Shown here: piece after piece, positions 1-4,872 of the stretch
Numbering within the stretch: position 1 is the first letter of the stretch
Layout: each line of letters begins with the position of its first letter
DNA from: Candidatus Sediminicultor tertius
GTDB taxonomy: Bacteria; Atribacterota; Phoenicimicrobiia; Phoenicimicrobiales; Phoenicimicrobiaceae
Direction of reading: 5' to 3'
Assembly: GCA_003527405.1 (NCBI GenBank)
Contig: DPXH01000093.1
Coordinates: 1-6,478, forward strand
Length of the DNA stretch: 6,478 nt
Program-made: the position numbers and the translations under genes
Notes under the pieces: model-generated
The model's database searches: none
What the model saw: only the letters and a program-made list of their open reading frames with translations
Told to the model about the DNA's origin: nothing

Positions 1-29
1 GTATTGGGAAATAATAGATTAATTTTGCA

Positions 30-290
30 TAATACAATGATTGCAACCCAAAAAGTAAACAAGATGGTAATGTAGGGGCACGATGCATTGTGCCCAAGGG
101 AAAAATTAGGCAATAGTATGGCGAGAGAACAATTTATTGTGCTCCTGCAACATAATTACAGCCAAAAAGCCATAATTTATTGTAAAATTATTTGCAACAC
201 AGCACATATCACATTTCATAATATTACAAAATGCTATATACAACCTGCTAAGAATATCTTTGAGTTTTTTTGGGTTATATCCATACAATA
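30..290 (+). repeat. Long dispersed intergenic repeat, copy A
   Basis: This stretch aligns with 1778-1998 in the same orientation. The best-conserved part starts with ACCCAAAAAGTAAACAA (46-62 here, with one difference) and runs through the hairpin word at 76-95. Matching continues more loosely through AGCCAAAAAGCCATAATTTAT at 160-180 and the tail GGGTTATATCCATACAATAAA near 272-292. Copy A carries about 40 extra bases around 205-245 compared with copy B. Its second hairpin (about 123-145) is decayed, while the equivalent in copy B is intact. I see no transposase or clear target duplication. An open frame at 88-291 lies wholly inside the repeat and is not taken as a gene. The outer boundaries are approximate. 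Confidence 0.7.
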
Positions 291-308
291 AAAATTTTCT
301 TAAAAGGG

Positions 309-330
309 AAATGTTCCACGTGGAACATTT
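309..330. promoter_or_regulatory. parS site 1, ParB-binding palindrome
   Basis: The 16-base core at 312-327, TGTTCCACGTGGAACA, closely matches the chromosomal parS consensus TGTTTCACGTGAAACA; the two differing bases are a compensating pair that keeps the palindrome. Symmetry extends to AAA and TTT on the flanks, making a perfect 22-base palindrome. parB is present in the same window, so a cognate protein is available. The site lies only 14 bases from the first DnaA box. Confidence 0.93.
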
Positions 331-341
331 AAAAAACAAAG

Positions 342-361
342 TGTGAATAAACTGTGGAAAA
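342..361 (-). promoter_or_regulatory. DnaA-box pair 1
   Basis: TGTGAATAA (342-350) and TGTGGAAAA (353-361) read on the minus strand as TTATTCACA and TTTTCCACA. Both fit the relaxed DnaA-box consensus TTWTNCACA and each differs from TTATCCACA by one base. They share orientation and start 11 bases apart, about one helical turn, so two DnaA molecules would sit on the same face of the DNA. Confidence 0.7.
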
Positions 362-557
362 CTTCGACTTAAATAAAATCAAAGCTTTTAAGTTATCCCC
401 TCAACTAAAGTGGTATCCGCATAAATAAAATAGGTTAAAAGATTGCTTATGTAAAGCGTTTAATTATCTTATTTGTATCAACGAATTACGGTTCGACAAA
501 TTAAAAAAGATTTTTAATTGTAGTTTTTTGGTATTTGAATTAAAATGGGCTTAAATC

Positions 558-575
558 ATAGTATTTGATAGTATT
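558..575 (+). repeat. Tandem 10-base repeat next to DnaA-box pair 2
   Basis: ATAGTATT occurs at 558-565 and again at 568-575, a period of 10 bases, ending 7 bases before the perfect DnaA box. The TAG-containing repeats lie on the same side of the boxes, and on the same strand relative to them, as the DnaA-trio element of the Bacillus subtilis origin. The triplet register is not clean, so this is only a possible trio or unwinding element. Confidence 0.4.
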
Positions 576-582
576 GTATTTA

Positions 583-602
583 TGTGGATAAATTGTGGAA
601 AA
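583..602 (-). promoter_or_regulatory. DnaA-box pair 2, with one perfect box
   Basis: TGTGGATAA (583-591) is the exact complement of the consensus box TTATCCACA. TGTGGAAAA (594-602) reads TTTTCCACA on the minus strand, one base from consensus. The pair has the same orientation and the same 11-base period as pair 1, and its second box is identical to the second box there. This copy of the arrangement is the strongest single reason to call an origin. Confidence 0.8.
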
Positions 603-680
603 GTTTTACTAGTCGTTAGTATAAATTCAGGTTTTCGGTTTACAGTTTATTATGTTTTGTGTTATTACTATGAATCTGGC

Positions 681-750
681 GTAGGGGGCGGATTCATCCG
701 TCTCGGGTTATTTGGTGTTTTTTAACGGATTCGATGAATCGAACCCCTAC
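681..750. repeat. 70-base element with terminal inverted repeats
   Basis: The element begins GTAGGGG (681-687) and ends CCCCTAC (744-750), a perfect 7-base terminal inverted repeat. After two mismatches the arms pair again around GATTCATC (691-698) and GATGAATC (733-740). The left arm also forms its own small hairpin, CGGAT-TC-ATCCG (689-700), and the right arm GATTC-GAT-GAATC (729-741). It resembles the short GTAGGGG hairpin repeats scattered between genes in many genomes. It has no coding capacity. I see no convincing target-site duplication, so calling it a miniature mobile element would be inference. Confidence 0.6.
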
Positions 751-1002
751 CTTAATTAAAAGACAGTCAAGTCTGTCCTTTGGGCACGATGCATCGTGCC
801 TCTTGCTGAGCCGGTATTAATTCTTTAATTTGCTAATCCTAAACGAGATACGAATATGGCATCCTATTTCTTGACTAAACACTGTACACTGTACGCTCTA
901 CCCTAGTTCTATTCCTATTCACTAACGACTAGATTAAATTGTTAGCTAATCCTAATTGGTAAATTGAAGAGCCGGTGAATCGGCAAATTGGTAGATTAGA
1001 AA
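751..1002. other. Repeat-rich non-coding leader upstream of rsmG
   Basis: No gene is visible here. The stretch holds a weak hairpin (GACAG at 762-766 with CTGTC at 773-777) and the hairpin word at 782-800. It also has two related segments containing CTAATCCTAA, near 833-842 and 946-955, and the words ACGAGATACG (843-852), CACTGTACACTGTACGCT (880-897) and ACTAACGACTA (921-931). GAGCCGGT occurs near 808 and 969, the latter forming a small stem, GCCG-CGGC (971-984). Several of these words recur in other gaps of the window. No good sigma-70 promoter for rsmG was found. Confidence 0.55.
782..801. repeat. Hairpin repeat, copy D (nearly intact)
   Basis: GGCACGATGCATCGTGCC at 783-800 is a perfect 18-base palindrome. 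It is the cleanest member of the GGGCACGATGCATCGTGCCC family, also found at 76-95, 1824-1843 and 4069-4088. Here it stands alone, without the longer flanking repeat of copies A and B. No T-tract follows it, so it is not a convincing terminator. Confidence 0.65.
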
Positions 1003-1755
1003 GTGAGGCCCCCTTTTTTGTTAAAAGACGATGAAAGCATTTTAATTGAAGGTACCCAAAAAATGGGAATTAATCTCCATAAAGAGCAGATTAAAAAATT
1101 TTCCCGATATTTGGAATTATTAATCCAATGGAACCAAAAAATTAATTTAACTTCTTTAAAAACTTCCCGGGAAATAATTATTAAGCACTTTTTGGATTCT
1201 ATTAGTTGTATAAAAGTTATTAGTAAATATATCGATACAGAAGGAATAAGAGTTATTGACGTAGGAACGGGCGCAGGTTTTCCGGGCGTGCCGATTAAAA
1301 TAATCTGCCCTTCAATTAGTTTGTCTCTCCTGGAAGCGAGAAAGAAAAAGACCATATTTTTAGAAAAATTAGGAGAAGAGATGAATTTTCAGCAAGTTGA
1401 AGTGCTTAATGGCAGAGCGGAAGCTTTTGGGAAATACCCGGATCATCGGGAGAAATATGATATAGCTTTATCCAGAGCGGTAGCCCATTTGAGCACTCTA
1501 AGTGAATATTGCCTTCCCCTGGTAAAGGTAGGGGGATTATTTGTGGCGCAGAAAGGAAGGTCGTATAAGGAAGAAATCGATAAAGCCTTAAAGACAGTTC
1601 GGCTTTTGGGAGGAGAGCTGATTGGAGTGGAAAACGCTCGAATTCCCTTTATAAATCAGGAAAGATATCTCCTGGTAATCAAGAAAATAAAAGATACCCC
1701 TTCAAAATATCCCAGAAAAGAAGGTATCCCACAAAAAAGACCTTTGTATTTTTGA
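1003..1755 (+). CDS. rsmG: 16S rRNA (guanine-527-N7)-methyltransferase RsmG (GidB)
   Basis: RsmG is a cytoplasmic enzyme that uses S-adenosylmethionine to methylate N7 of G527 in 16S rRNA; loss of it gives low-level streptomycin resistance in several bacteria. The 250-residue frame matches the family along its length. The N-terminal helix has WNQKINLTS (43-51), the SAM-binding loop is DVGTGAGFPG (86-95), and an acidic residue ends strand 2 (E111 in LLEARKKK). Then come GRAEAF (137-142), SRAVAHL (157-163) and FVAQKG (180-185), and the typical tail YPRKEGIPQKRPL (236-248). The frame opens with GTG at 1003. A TTG at 1018 would give an N-terminus closer to the Bacillus subtilis protein, and an ATG at 1063 is also in frame but would remove conserved length. 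The usual upstream partner mnmG is absent; the candidate origin is there instead. Confidence 0.95.
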   Translation: MRPPFLLKDDESILIEGTQKMGINLHKEQIKKFSRYLELLIQWNQKINLTSLKTSREIIIKHFLDSISCIKVISKYIDTEGIRVIDVGTGAGFPGVPIKIICPSISLSLLEARKKKTIFLEKLGEEMNFQQVEVLNGRAEAFGKYPDHREKYDIALSRAVAHLSTLSEYCLPLVKVGGLFVAQKGRSYKEEIDKALKTVRLLGGELIGVENARIPFINQERYLLVIKKIKDTPSKYPRKEGIPQKRPLYF

Positions 1756-1777
1756 AACATTTTTGATAATATAAGTA

Positions 1778-1998
1778 ATATATTATGATTATTACCCAAA
1801 AAGTAAACAAAATGGTATTGTAGGGACACGATGTATCGTGCCCACGGGAAACATCAGGCAATAAAATAGTGAGGGCACAATTCATTGTGCCCTCACAATA
1901 TAATTATAACCAGAAAACCAAAATTTATTATAAATTTATTTGTAATCCAGCATGTAAAATATTTTTTAAGCTTTTTGAGGAATAACCATATTATAAAC
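1778..1998 (+). repeat. Long dispersed intergenic repeat, copy B
   Basis: This is the second copy of the repeat seen at 30-290, offset by 1748 bases over its best part (ACCCAAAAAGTAAACAA at 1794-1810). It keeps the two-hairpin design: a decayed hairpin word at 1824-1843, then the intact stem at 1869-1896. The common tail includes CCAAAATTTATTATAAATT (1918-1936) and ends near AACCATATTATAAA (1984-1997). It starts about 20 bases after the rsmG stop codon. Copy A and copy B are direct repeats enclosing parS 1, the candidate origin and rsmG. Confidence 0.7.
1869..1896. repeat. Perfect 13-base-pair hairpin inside repeat copy B
   Basis: GTGAGGGCACAAT (1869-1881) pairs perfectly with ATTGTGCCCTCAC (1884-1896) around a 2-base TC loop. 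The following bases are AATATAATTATAA, not a run of T, so an intrinsic terminator is unlikely. A transcript through rsmG could still fold here and be protected from 3' decay. The corresponding hairpins in copies A (about 123-145) and C (about 4115-4125) are decayed or incomplete. Confidence 0.7.
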
Positions 1999-2306
1999 AA
2001 GTGAAGATGAAAAGCGAAAAACCGTATCTCGTATTCGTATAAAGTACAGCAACAAGTAATAAGGTTAAATTTTTGAAATTTTAAAAACAGGTGCTTAACA
2101 CGCCTTACTTATCACACGTTAAACATTACATCACTTGCTGGTTATCTGGTTGTTATTATGGTTGCCCAGTTAAAGAATTAATAGACATGTAAGCAAACTA
2201 TTTCTGATTGAGAACGACAATAATAGACAGGCGGGCCTGTCCTCGTGAAAACGGGGAACGCCTGTCCTACGAATTGGTCAACCATCAACCTGAACCAACA
2301 AACAAG
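1999..2306. other. Non-coding spacer between rsmG and parA
   Basis: No credible gene lies between the end of repeat copy B and parS 2. The stretch contains CGTATCTCGT (2023-2032), the reverse complement of ACGAGATACG at 843-852, and the GACAGGC hairpin element at 2226-2270. No clear promoter, terminator or RNA gene was recognised. A frame on the minus strand at 2178-2372 crosses parS 2, matches no family I know, and was not accepted. Confidence 0.5.
2226..2270. repeat. GACAGGC hairpin repeat
   Basis: GACAGGC (2226-2232) and GCCTGTC (2235-2241) form a perfect 7-base-pair stem with a 2-base loop. GCCTGTCCT occurs at 2235-2243 and again at 2260-2268, the second time followed by AC. It is a G+C-rich island in an AT-rich gap and may be a further dispersed repeat type; a weaker relative may be the GACAG/CTGTC stem at 762-777. 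Confidence 0.5.
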
Positions 2307-2322
2307 CGTTCCACGTGGAACA
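2307..2322. promoter_or_regulatory. parS site 2, upstream of parA
   Basis: GTTCCACGTGGAAC (2308-2321) is a perfect 14-base palindrome identical to the centre of parS 1. The 16-base form is CGTTCCACGTGGAACA, with C in place of the outermost T at 2307. It lies 81 bases before the parA start codon, so ParB bound here could also affect parAB transcription. Confidence 0.9.
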
Positions 2323-2391
2323 TTAATTATCATGAACGTATGTTCTGTTATTAAGTTTGTGTAATCTAACAATCGTCCATGTAATTATTTT

Positions 2392-2396
2392 AGGAG
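2392..2396 (+). promoter_or_regulatory. Ribosome binding site of parA
   Basis: AGGAG ends 7 bases before the ATG at 2404, which fixes the parA start. Upstream promoter elements are weak: TTGTGT (2357-2362) and TAATTA (2382-2387) are 19 bases apart and are not claimed as a promoter. Confidence 0.8.
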
Positions 2397-2403
2397 AATA
2401 TCT

Positions 2404-3165
2404 ATGACCAAAGTCCTGGCAGTCACCAACCAAAAAGGTGGGGTAGGTAAAACCACTACCGCAGTAAATTTAAGCACTTCCATCGCCATGCATAAAAGAA
2501 AAACTTTGTTAATCGATATTGACCCCCAGGGGAATGCCAGTACCGGTATAGGCCTGGATAAAACAGAGGTCAAAAGATGTATTTACGATGTTTTGATTAA
2601 TAAAGCACCGGTTAGAGAGATTATTTTAACGACTCAGGTAAAAAATTTAGAGGTTTTACCCTCTACCATTCAATTAGCCGGAGCAGAAATAGAATTAGTC
2701 AATTATATCTCCCGGGAAAATAAATTGAAACATGCAATTAAACCGATAAAAGATGATTACGATTATATAATTATTGATTGTCCCCCTTCCTTAGGGCTTT
2801 TAACCCTAAACTCACTTACTGCTGCCAATGCGGTTATTATTCCCATACAGTGTGAATATTATGCATTGGAAGGCATTGGACAGTTGTTAAATACCATAAA
2901 TCTGGTCAGGGAAAACCTGAATTCATCCTTAGAGATAGAAGGGATTTTGCTGACCATGTATGACAGCCGAACAAATCTTTCTCGTGATGTGATAAGAGAA
3001 GTTAAAAAATATTTTGGGGGAAAGATATTTAAATCAATCGTTCCCCGAAATGTCAGAGTTAGTGAAGCCCCCAGTTATGGTAAACCGGTTGTGTTATATG
3101 ATGTAAAATCTAAAGGGGCGATAGCTTATAAAAAATTAGCCCGGGAGGTGATATCAAATGAGTAA
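2404..3165 (+). CDS. parA: Chromosome-partitioning ATPase ParA (Soj)
   Basis: ParA is a deviant-Walker ATPase that dimerises with ATP, coats the nucleoid non-specifically and pulls or guides ParB-parS complexes, so newly copied origins separate. The 253-residue length equals Bacillus subtilis Soj, with no N-terminal DNA-binding extension of the plasmid type Ia kind. The deviant Walker A motif is KGGVGKTT (11-18), with signature lysine K11 and catalytic-region K16. LIDIDPQGN (36-44) carries D38 and D40, and the Walker B strand is YIIIDCPPS (121-129). R189 and R218 fall at the positions needed for DNA binding in B. subtilis Soj. In that species Soj also inhibits or activates DnaA depending on its oligomeric state; the nearby DnaA boxes make the same link plausible here, by inference. 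It overlaps parB by 8 bases. Confidence 0.97.
   Translation: MTKVLAVTNQKGGVGKTTTAVNLSTSIAMHKRKTLLIDIDPQGNASTGIGLDKTEVKRCIYDVLINKAPVREIILTTQVKNLEVLPSTIQLAGAEIELVNYISRENKLKHAIKPIKDDYDYIIIDCPPSLGLLTLNSLTAANAVIIPIQCEYYALEGIGQLLNTINLVRENLNSSLEIEGILLTMYDSRTNLSRDVIREVKKYFGGKIFKSIVPRNVRVSEAPSYGKPVVLYDVKSKGAIAYKKLAREVISNE
3143..3152 (+). promoter_or_regulatory. Strong ribosome binding site of parB inside parA
   Basis: GGGAGGTGAT is a near-ideal Shine-Dalgarno sequence within the last codons of parA, 5 bases before the parB ATG at 3158. The parA stop is at 3163-3165, so the two genes are probably translationally coupled. Confidence 0.85.
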
Positions 3166-4006
3166 AAGAGGATTAGGAAAGGGGTTAGAAGCCCTTATCC
3201 CCAAGGTTGAACAAAAAGAAAAAGGGCTTGTTGTTGAGATGGACATAGAAAGCCTGACCCCTAACCTTTTTCAGCCCCGTAAAAGTTTTGATAAAGAGAA
3301 AATGGAAGAACTAAAAGGGTCAATTAAGAAACACGGAATAATTCAACCTGTCGTAGTAAGGAAAATGGCTAATGGGTTTGAGGTTGTTGCCGGAGAGCGG
3401 AGGTTAAAGGCGGCCAAAGAGATCGGCTTAAAGAAGATACCGGCAATTATTAGAAGCATTAATAATGAAAAAAGTTTAGAAATTGCCCTGGTGGAAAATA
3501 TTCAAAGAGAAGACCTAAATCCTGTTGAGCAGGCCAATGCCTTTAAAAGATTGATAGATGAATTTAAACTTACCCAGCAAGAATTAGCAGAGGCAACCGG
3601 AAAGAGCAGGGCTTTGGTCACCAACACCATCAGGCTGTTAAAATTGAATCCGGAAATACAAAAAAATATCGCTGAAGGGAAAATATCTTTCGGTCACGCA
3701 AAATTATTATTAAGCATAGAAGACGAAGAAATGCAAAGTGCGGTGTGTGAAAGAATAATTACTACTGATTTATCGGTAAGAGACACCGAGCGCCTGATTA
3801 AAAATATCGGAAGGGTGCAAAAAAAGAAATTTCAAGTTAAAAATATTACCATTGAACACTTTCCCGAAATAGAGGGAAGATTAAGAGACGCCTTAGGGAC
3901 CAAGATAAGCATATTATATGATGGCAAAAAAGGTAAGATAAATATAGAATTTTATAATAAAGAAGATTTGCGGAGAATCGCTGATCTGTTGTTGAAGGAG
4001 AGATAA
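3158..4006 (+). CDS. parB: Chromosome-partitioning protein ParB (Spo0J)
   Basis: ParB binds parS, uses CTP to close into a sliding clamp, spreads along DNA, helps load condensin and stimulates ParA ATPase. The 282 residues show the standard order. RGLGKGLEALIP (4-15) is the ParA-stimulating N-terminus. The CTP-binding N-domain contains FQPRKSF (38-44), GERRLKAAK (79-87) and ALVENIQREDLNPVEQA (110-126). A helix-turn-helix follows at about 138-162 (LTQQELAEATGKSRALV), then ISFGHAKLLL (176-185) in the parS-reading middle domain. The C-terminal dimerisation domain covers about 230-282 and includes INIEFYNKEDLRRIADLL (261-278). The GERR residues of the CTPase site are intact. Two matching parS sites are in the window. 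The start is fixed by the strong ribosome binding site and the family N-terminus. Confidence 0.97.
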   Translation: MSKRGLGKGLEALIPKVEQKEKGLVVEMDIESLTPNLFQPRKSFDKEKMEELKGSIKKHGIIQPVVVRKMANGFEVVAGERRLKAAKEIGLKKIPAIIRSINNEKSLEIALVENIQREDLNPVEQANAFKRLIDEFKLTQQELAEATGKSRALVTNTIRLLKLNPEIQKNIAEGKISFGHAKLLLSIEDEEMQSAVCERIITTDLSVRDTERLIKNIGRVQKKKFQVKNITIEHFPEIEGRLRDALGTKISILYDGKKGKINIEFYNKEDLRRIADLLLKER

Positions 4007-4011
4007 ATAAT

Positions 4012-4040
4012 TAGTCGTTAGTGAATAGTGAATAGTCGTT
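4012..4040 (+). repeat. Short tandem words TAGTCGTT and TAGTGAA
   Basis: TAGTCGTT occurs at 4012-4019 and 4033-4040, enclosing two tandem TAGTGAA units (4019-4032). The 11-mer TAGTCGTTAGT (4012-4022) also occurs at 610-620 and, inverted, at 921-931. The units are too short and few for a CRISPR array. Confidence 0.55.
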
Positions 4041-4067
4041 CGCCAAGGAGATACAGAGAAAAAACAA

Positions 4068-4185
4068 GGGGCGCGATGCATCGTGCCCACAGGAGAAATT
4101 AAGTAATAATATGGCGAGGGCACAATAGAAAATAAAAGTCAGAATTCAGAAACCAAGATTTACAATATTAAATAGAGGATAAATA
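4068..4185 (+). repeat. Long dispersed repeat, diverged copy C
   Basis: GGGCGCGATGCATCGTGCCC (4069-4088) is the hairpin word with one mismatch between arms. The following ACAGGAGAAATTAAGTAATA and GGCGAGGGCACAAT (4113-4126) parallel copy B at 1844-1881, but the right arm of the second hairpin is missing. Later ATTCAGAAACCAAGATTTA (4144-4162) resembles the CCAGAAAACCAAAATTTA part of copy B. The right boundary is uncertain. Confidence 0.5.
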
Positions 4186-4256
4186 TTTAGTGTAATTACT
4201 ACCAATTTTATTAATTCAAAACTATACGCTAAATGCTGTACGTTCCACGCTAGAAT

Positions 4257-4262
4257 TATAAT
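4257..4262 (+). promoter_or_regulatory. Possible -10 element of the amaP operon
   Basis: TATAAT is a perfect sigma-70 -10 hexamer. The expected -35 position (about 4233-4240, AATGCTGT) does not resemble TTGACA, and there is no extended -10. Transcription would start near 4269, leaving a short leader before the amaP ribosome binding site. A second regulator or another sigma factor is possible. Confidence 0.35.
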
Positions 4263-4292
4263 AGATAGAAAAAACAGGAAGGATGGTGTAAA

Positions 4293-4841
4293 ATGAGTAA
4301 AGAAAGCTTTAACAATTTGATTTTTGTTCTTTTTTTAGTGGTTGTAGTTTTTGTCTCAGGGATTTTTTTGGCTCTTTCCTTGAGGTTGTTTTCTTTAGAA
4401 ACGTTTTTCTTTAAAACAAATTATTTGATCTATTCCAATCTCCTCAACCAAATTATCTTGGGTTTAGTGGGCATTTTATTAATTTTTCTGGCTGTTTATC
4501 TAATCTGGCAAAAAACCAAATTTAATAAAGGAGATTTATCCGTAGTTCAAAAAACTTCATTTGGAGAAATTAAAATTTCTATCGGGTCTATAAAACGTTT
4601 GGCTTTAAAAGTGGTTGAAGGGATGGAGGGGATTACAGAAACCAGGATAGAAGTCAACATCTTAAAGTCCGGGGGAATAAATATTGATCTTCACCTTTCC
4701 GTAAAGCCGGATGTAAACATTCCTGAATTTTCAGAGAGAATTCAGCGAAAATTAAAAGAGCATCTCTTAGAAACAAGCGGGATAGAAGCGAAAGAAATTA
4801 AGATACACATAGATAAAATATTTTACGAAGACAAAAAATAA
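4293..4841 (+). CDS. amaP: Membrane anchor protein AmaP (Asp23 anchor)
   Basis: In Staphylococcus aureus AmaP is an integral membrane protein that ties the abundant cell-envelope protein Asp23 to the membrane. This 182-residue protein has the family layout. A first membrane helix lies at about 9-33 and a second at about 50-73 (IILGLVGILLIFLAVYLIW), joined by a short loop. A soluble cytoplasmic domain covers about 84-178. That domain resembles Asp23 itself: a strand pattern around TRIEVNILKSGGINIDLHLS (117-136), NIPEFSERIQRKLKE (142-156), and a last strand IHIDKIF (171-177). The start ATG follows AGGAAGGATGGTG (4276-4288). The Asp23-family gene begins 31 bases downstream, which strongly supports the pairing. 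Sequence identity in this family is low, so the name rests on topology, domain pattern and neighbour. Confidence 0.85.
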   Translation: MSKESFNNLIFVLFLVVVVFVSGIFLALSLRLFSLETFFFKTNYLIYSNLLNQIILGLVGILLIFLAVYLIWQKTKFNKGDLSVVQKTSFGEIKISIGSIKRLALKVVEGMEGITETRIEVNILKSGGINIDLHLSVKPDVNIPEFSERIQRKLKEHLLETSGIEAKEIKIHIDKIFYEDKK

Positions 4842-4856
4842 TTTAAAGTTTTAAAA

Positions 4857-4864
4857 AGGGTGGT
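4857..4864 (+). promoter_or_regulatory. Ribosome binding site of the Asp23-family gene
   Basis: AGGGTGGT lies 8 bases before the ATG at 4873 and is an imperfect match to AGGAGGT. It selects this ATG, which also begins at the usual family N-terminus. The amaP stop codon is close upstream, consistent with one transcript. Confidence 0.6.
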
Positions 4865-4872
4865 AAAAGAGA

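Larger units (their letters stand above)
342..602. other. Candidate chromosomal replication origin (oriC)
   Basis: Two pairs of DnaA-box-like 9-mers bracket an AT-rich stretch with no gene. Counting by hand, 421-580 has 35 G+C in 160 bases (about 22%), a plausible unwinding element. A parS site abuts the left edge, rsmG-parA-parB lie immediately downstream, and every gene in the window is transcribed away from it. dnaA and dnaN are not in the window, which does not argue against an origin here because many bacteria have them elsewhere. Exact limits are unknown; the start and end given are the outermost boxes. GC skew and marker frequency have not been examined. Confidence 0.7.
4007..4292. other. 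Non-coding repeat-rich gap between parB and amaP
   Basis: The 286-base gap begins directly after the parB stop with short tandem words (4012-4040). It continues with a diverged third copy of the long repeat (about 4068-4185), then ACTATACGCTAAATGCTG (4220-4237) and TGTACGTTCCACGCTAG (4237-4253), which echo CTGTACACTGTACGCT near 882-897. It ends with a possible promoter and the amaP ribosome binding site. No gene is visible, and no terminator with a T-tract follows parB. Confidence 0.5.

Noticed and set aside
88..291. 67-codon open frame on the + strand, and an overlapping minus-strand frame at 106-339
   Set aside because: Both lie almost wholly in the long dispersed repeat; copy B does not keep the + frame. 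The minus frame also crosses parS 1. No ribosome binding site or recognisable protein.
393..401. TTATCCCCT as a further DnaA box
   Set aside because: Two mismatches to TTATCCACA in the conserved end, outside the relaxed consensus.
996..1355. 119-codon minus-strand frame inside rsmG
   Set aside because: Antisense shadow of the well-supported rsmG coding sequence, with no family match.
1679..1885. Minus-strand frame across the rsmG end and repeat copy B
   Set aside because: Composed of the rsmG antisense and repeat sequence, with no independent coding signal.
1869..1896. Strong hairpin as an intrinsic terminator of rsmG
   Set aside because: No T-tract follows on either strand, and the hairpin is part of a repeat found elsewhere.
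2178..2372. Minus-strand frame of 64 codons spanning the GACAGGC hairpin and parS 2
   Set aside because: It overlaps functional and repeat DNA, has no recognisable domain, and would run toward rsmG on its own.
2357..2387. Sigma-70 promoter for parA
   Set aside because: TTGTGT and TAATTA match poorly and their 19-base spacing is unfavourable.
4012..4040. Small CRISPR-like array
   Set aside because: Units are 7-8 bases with no spacers and no cas genes nearby.
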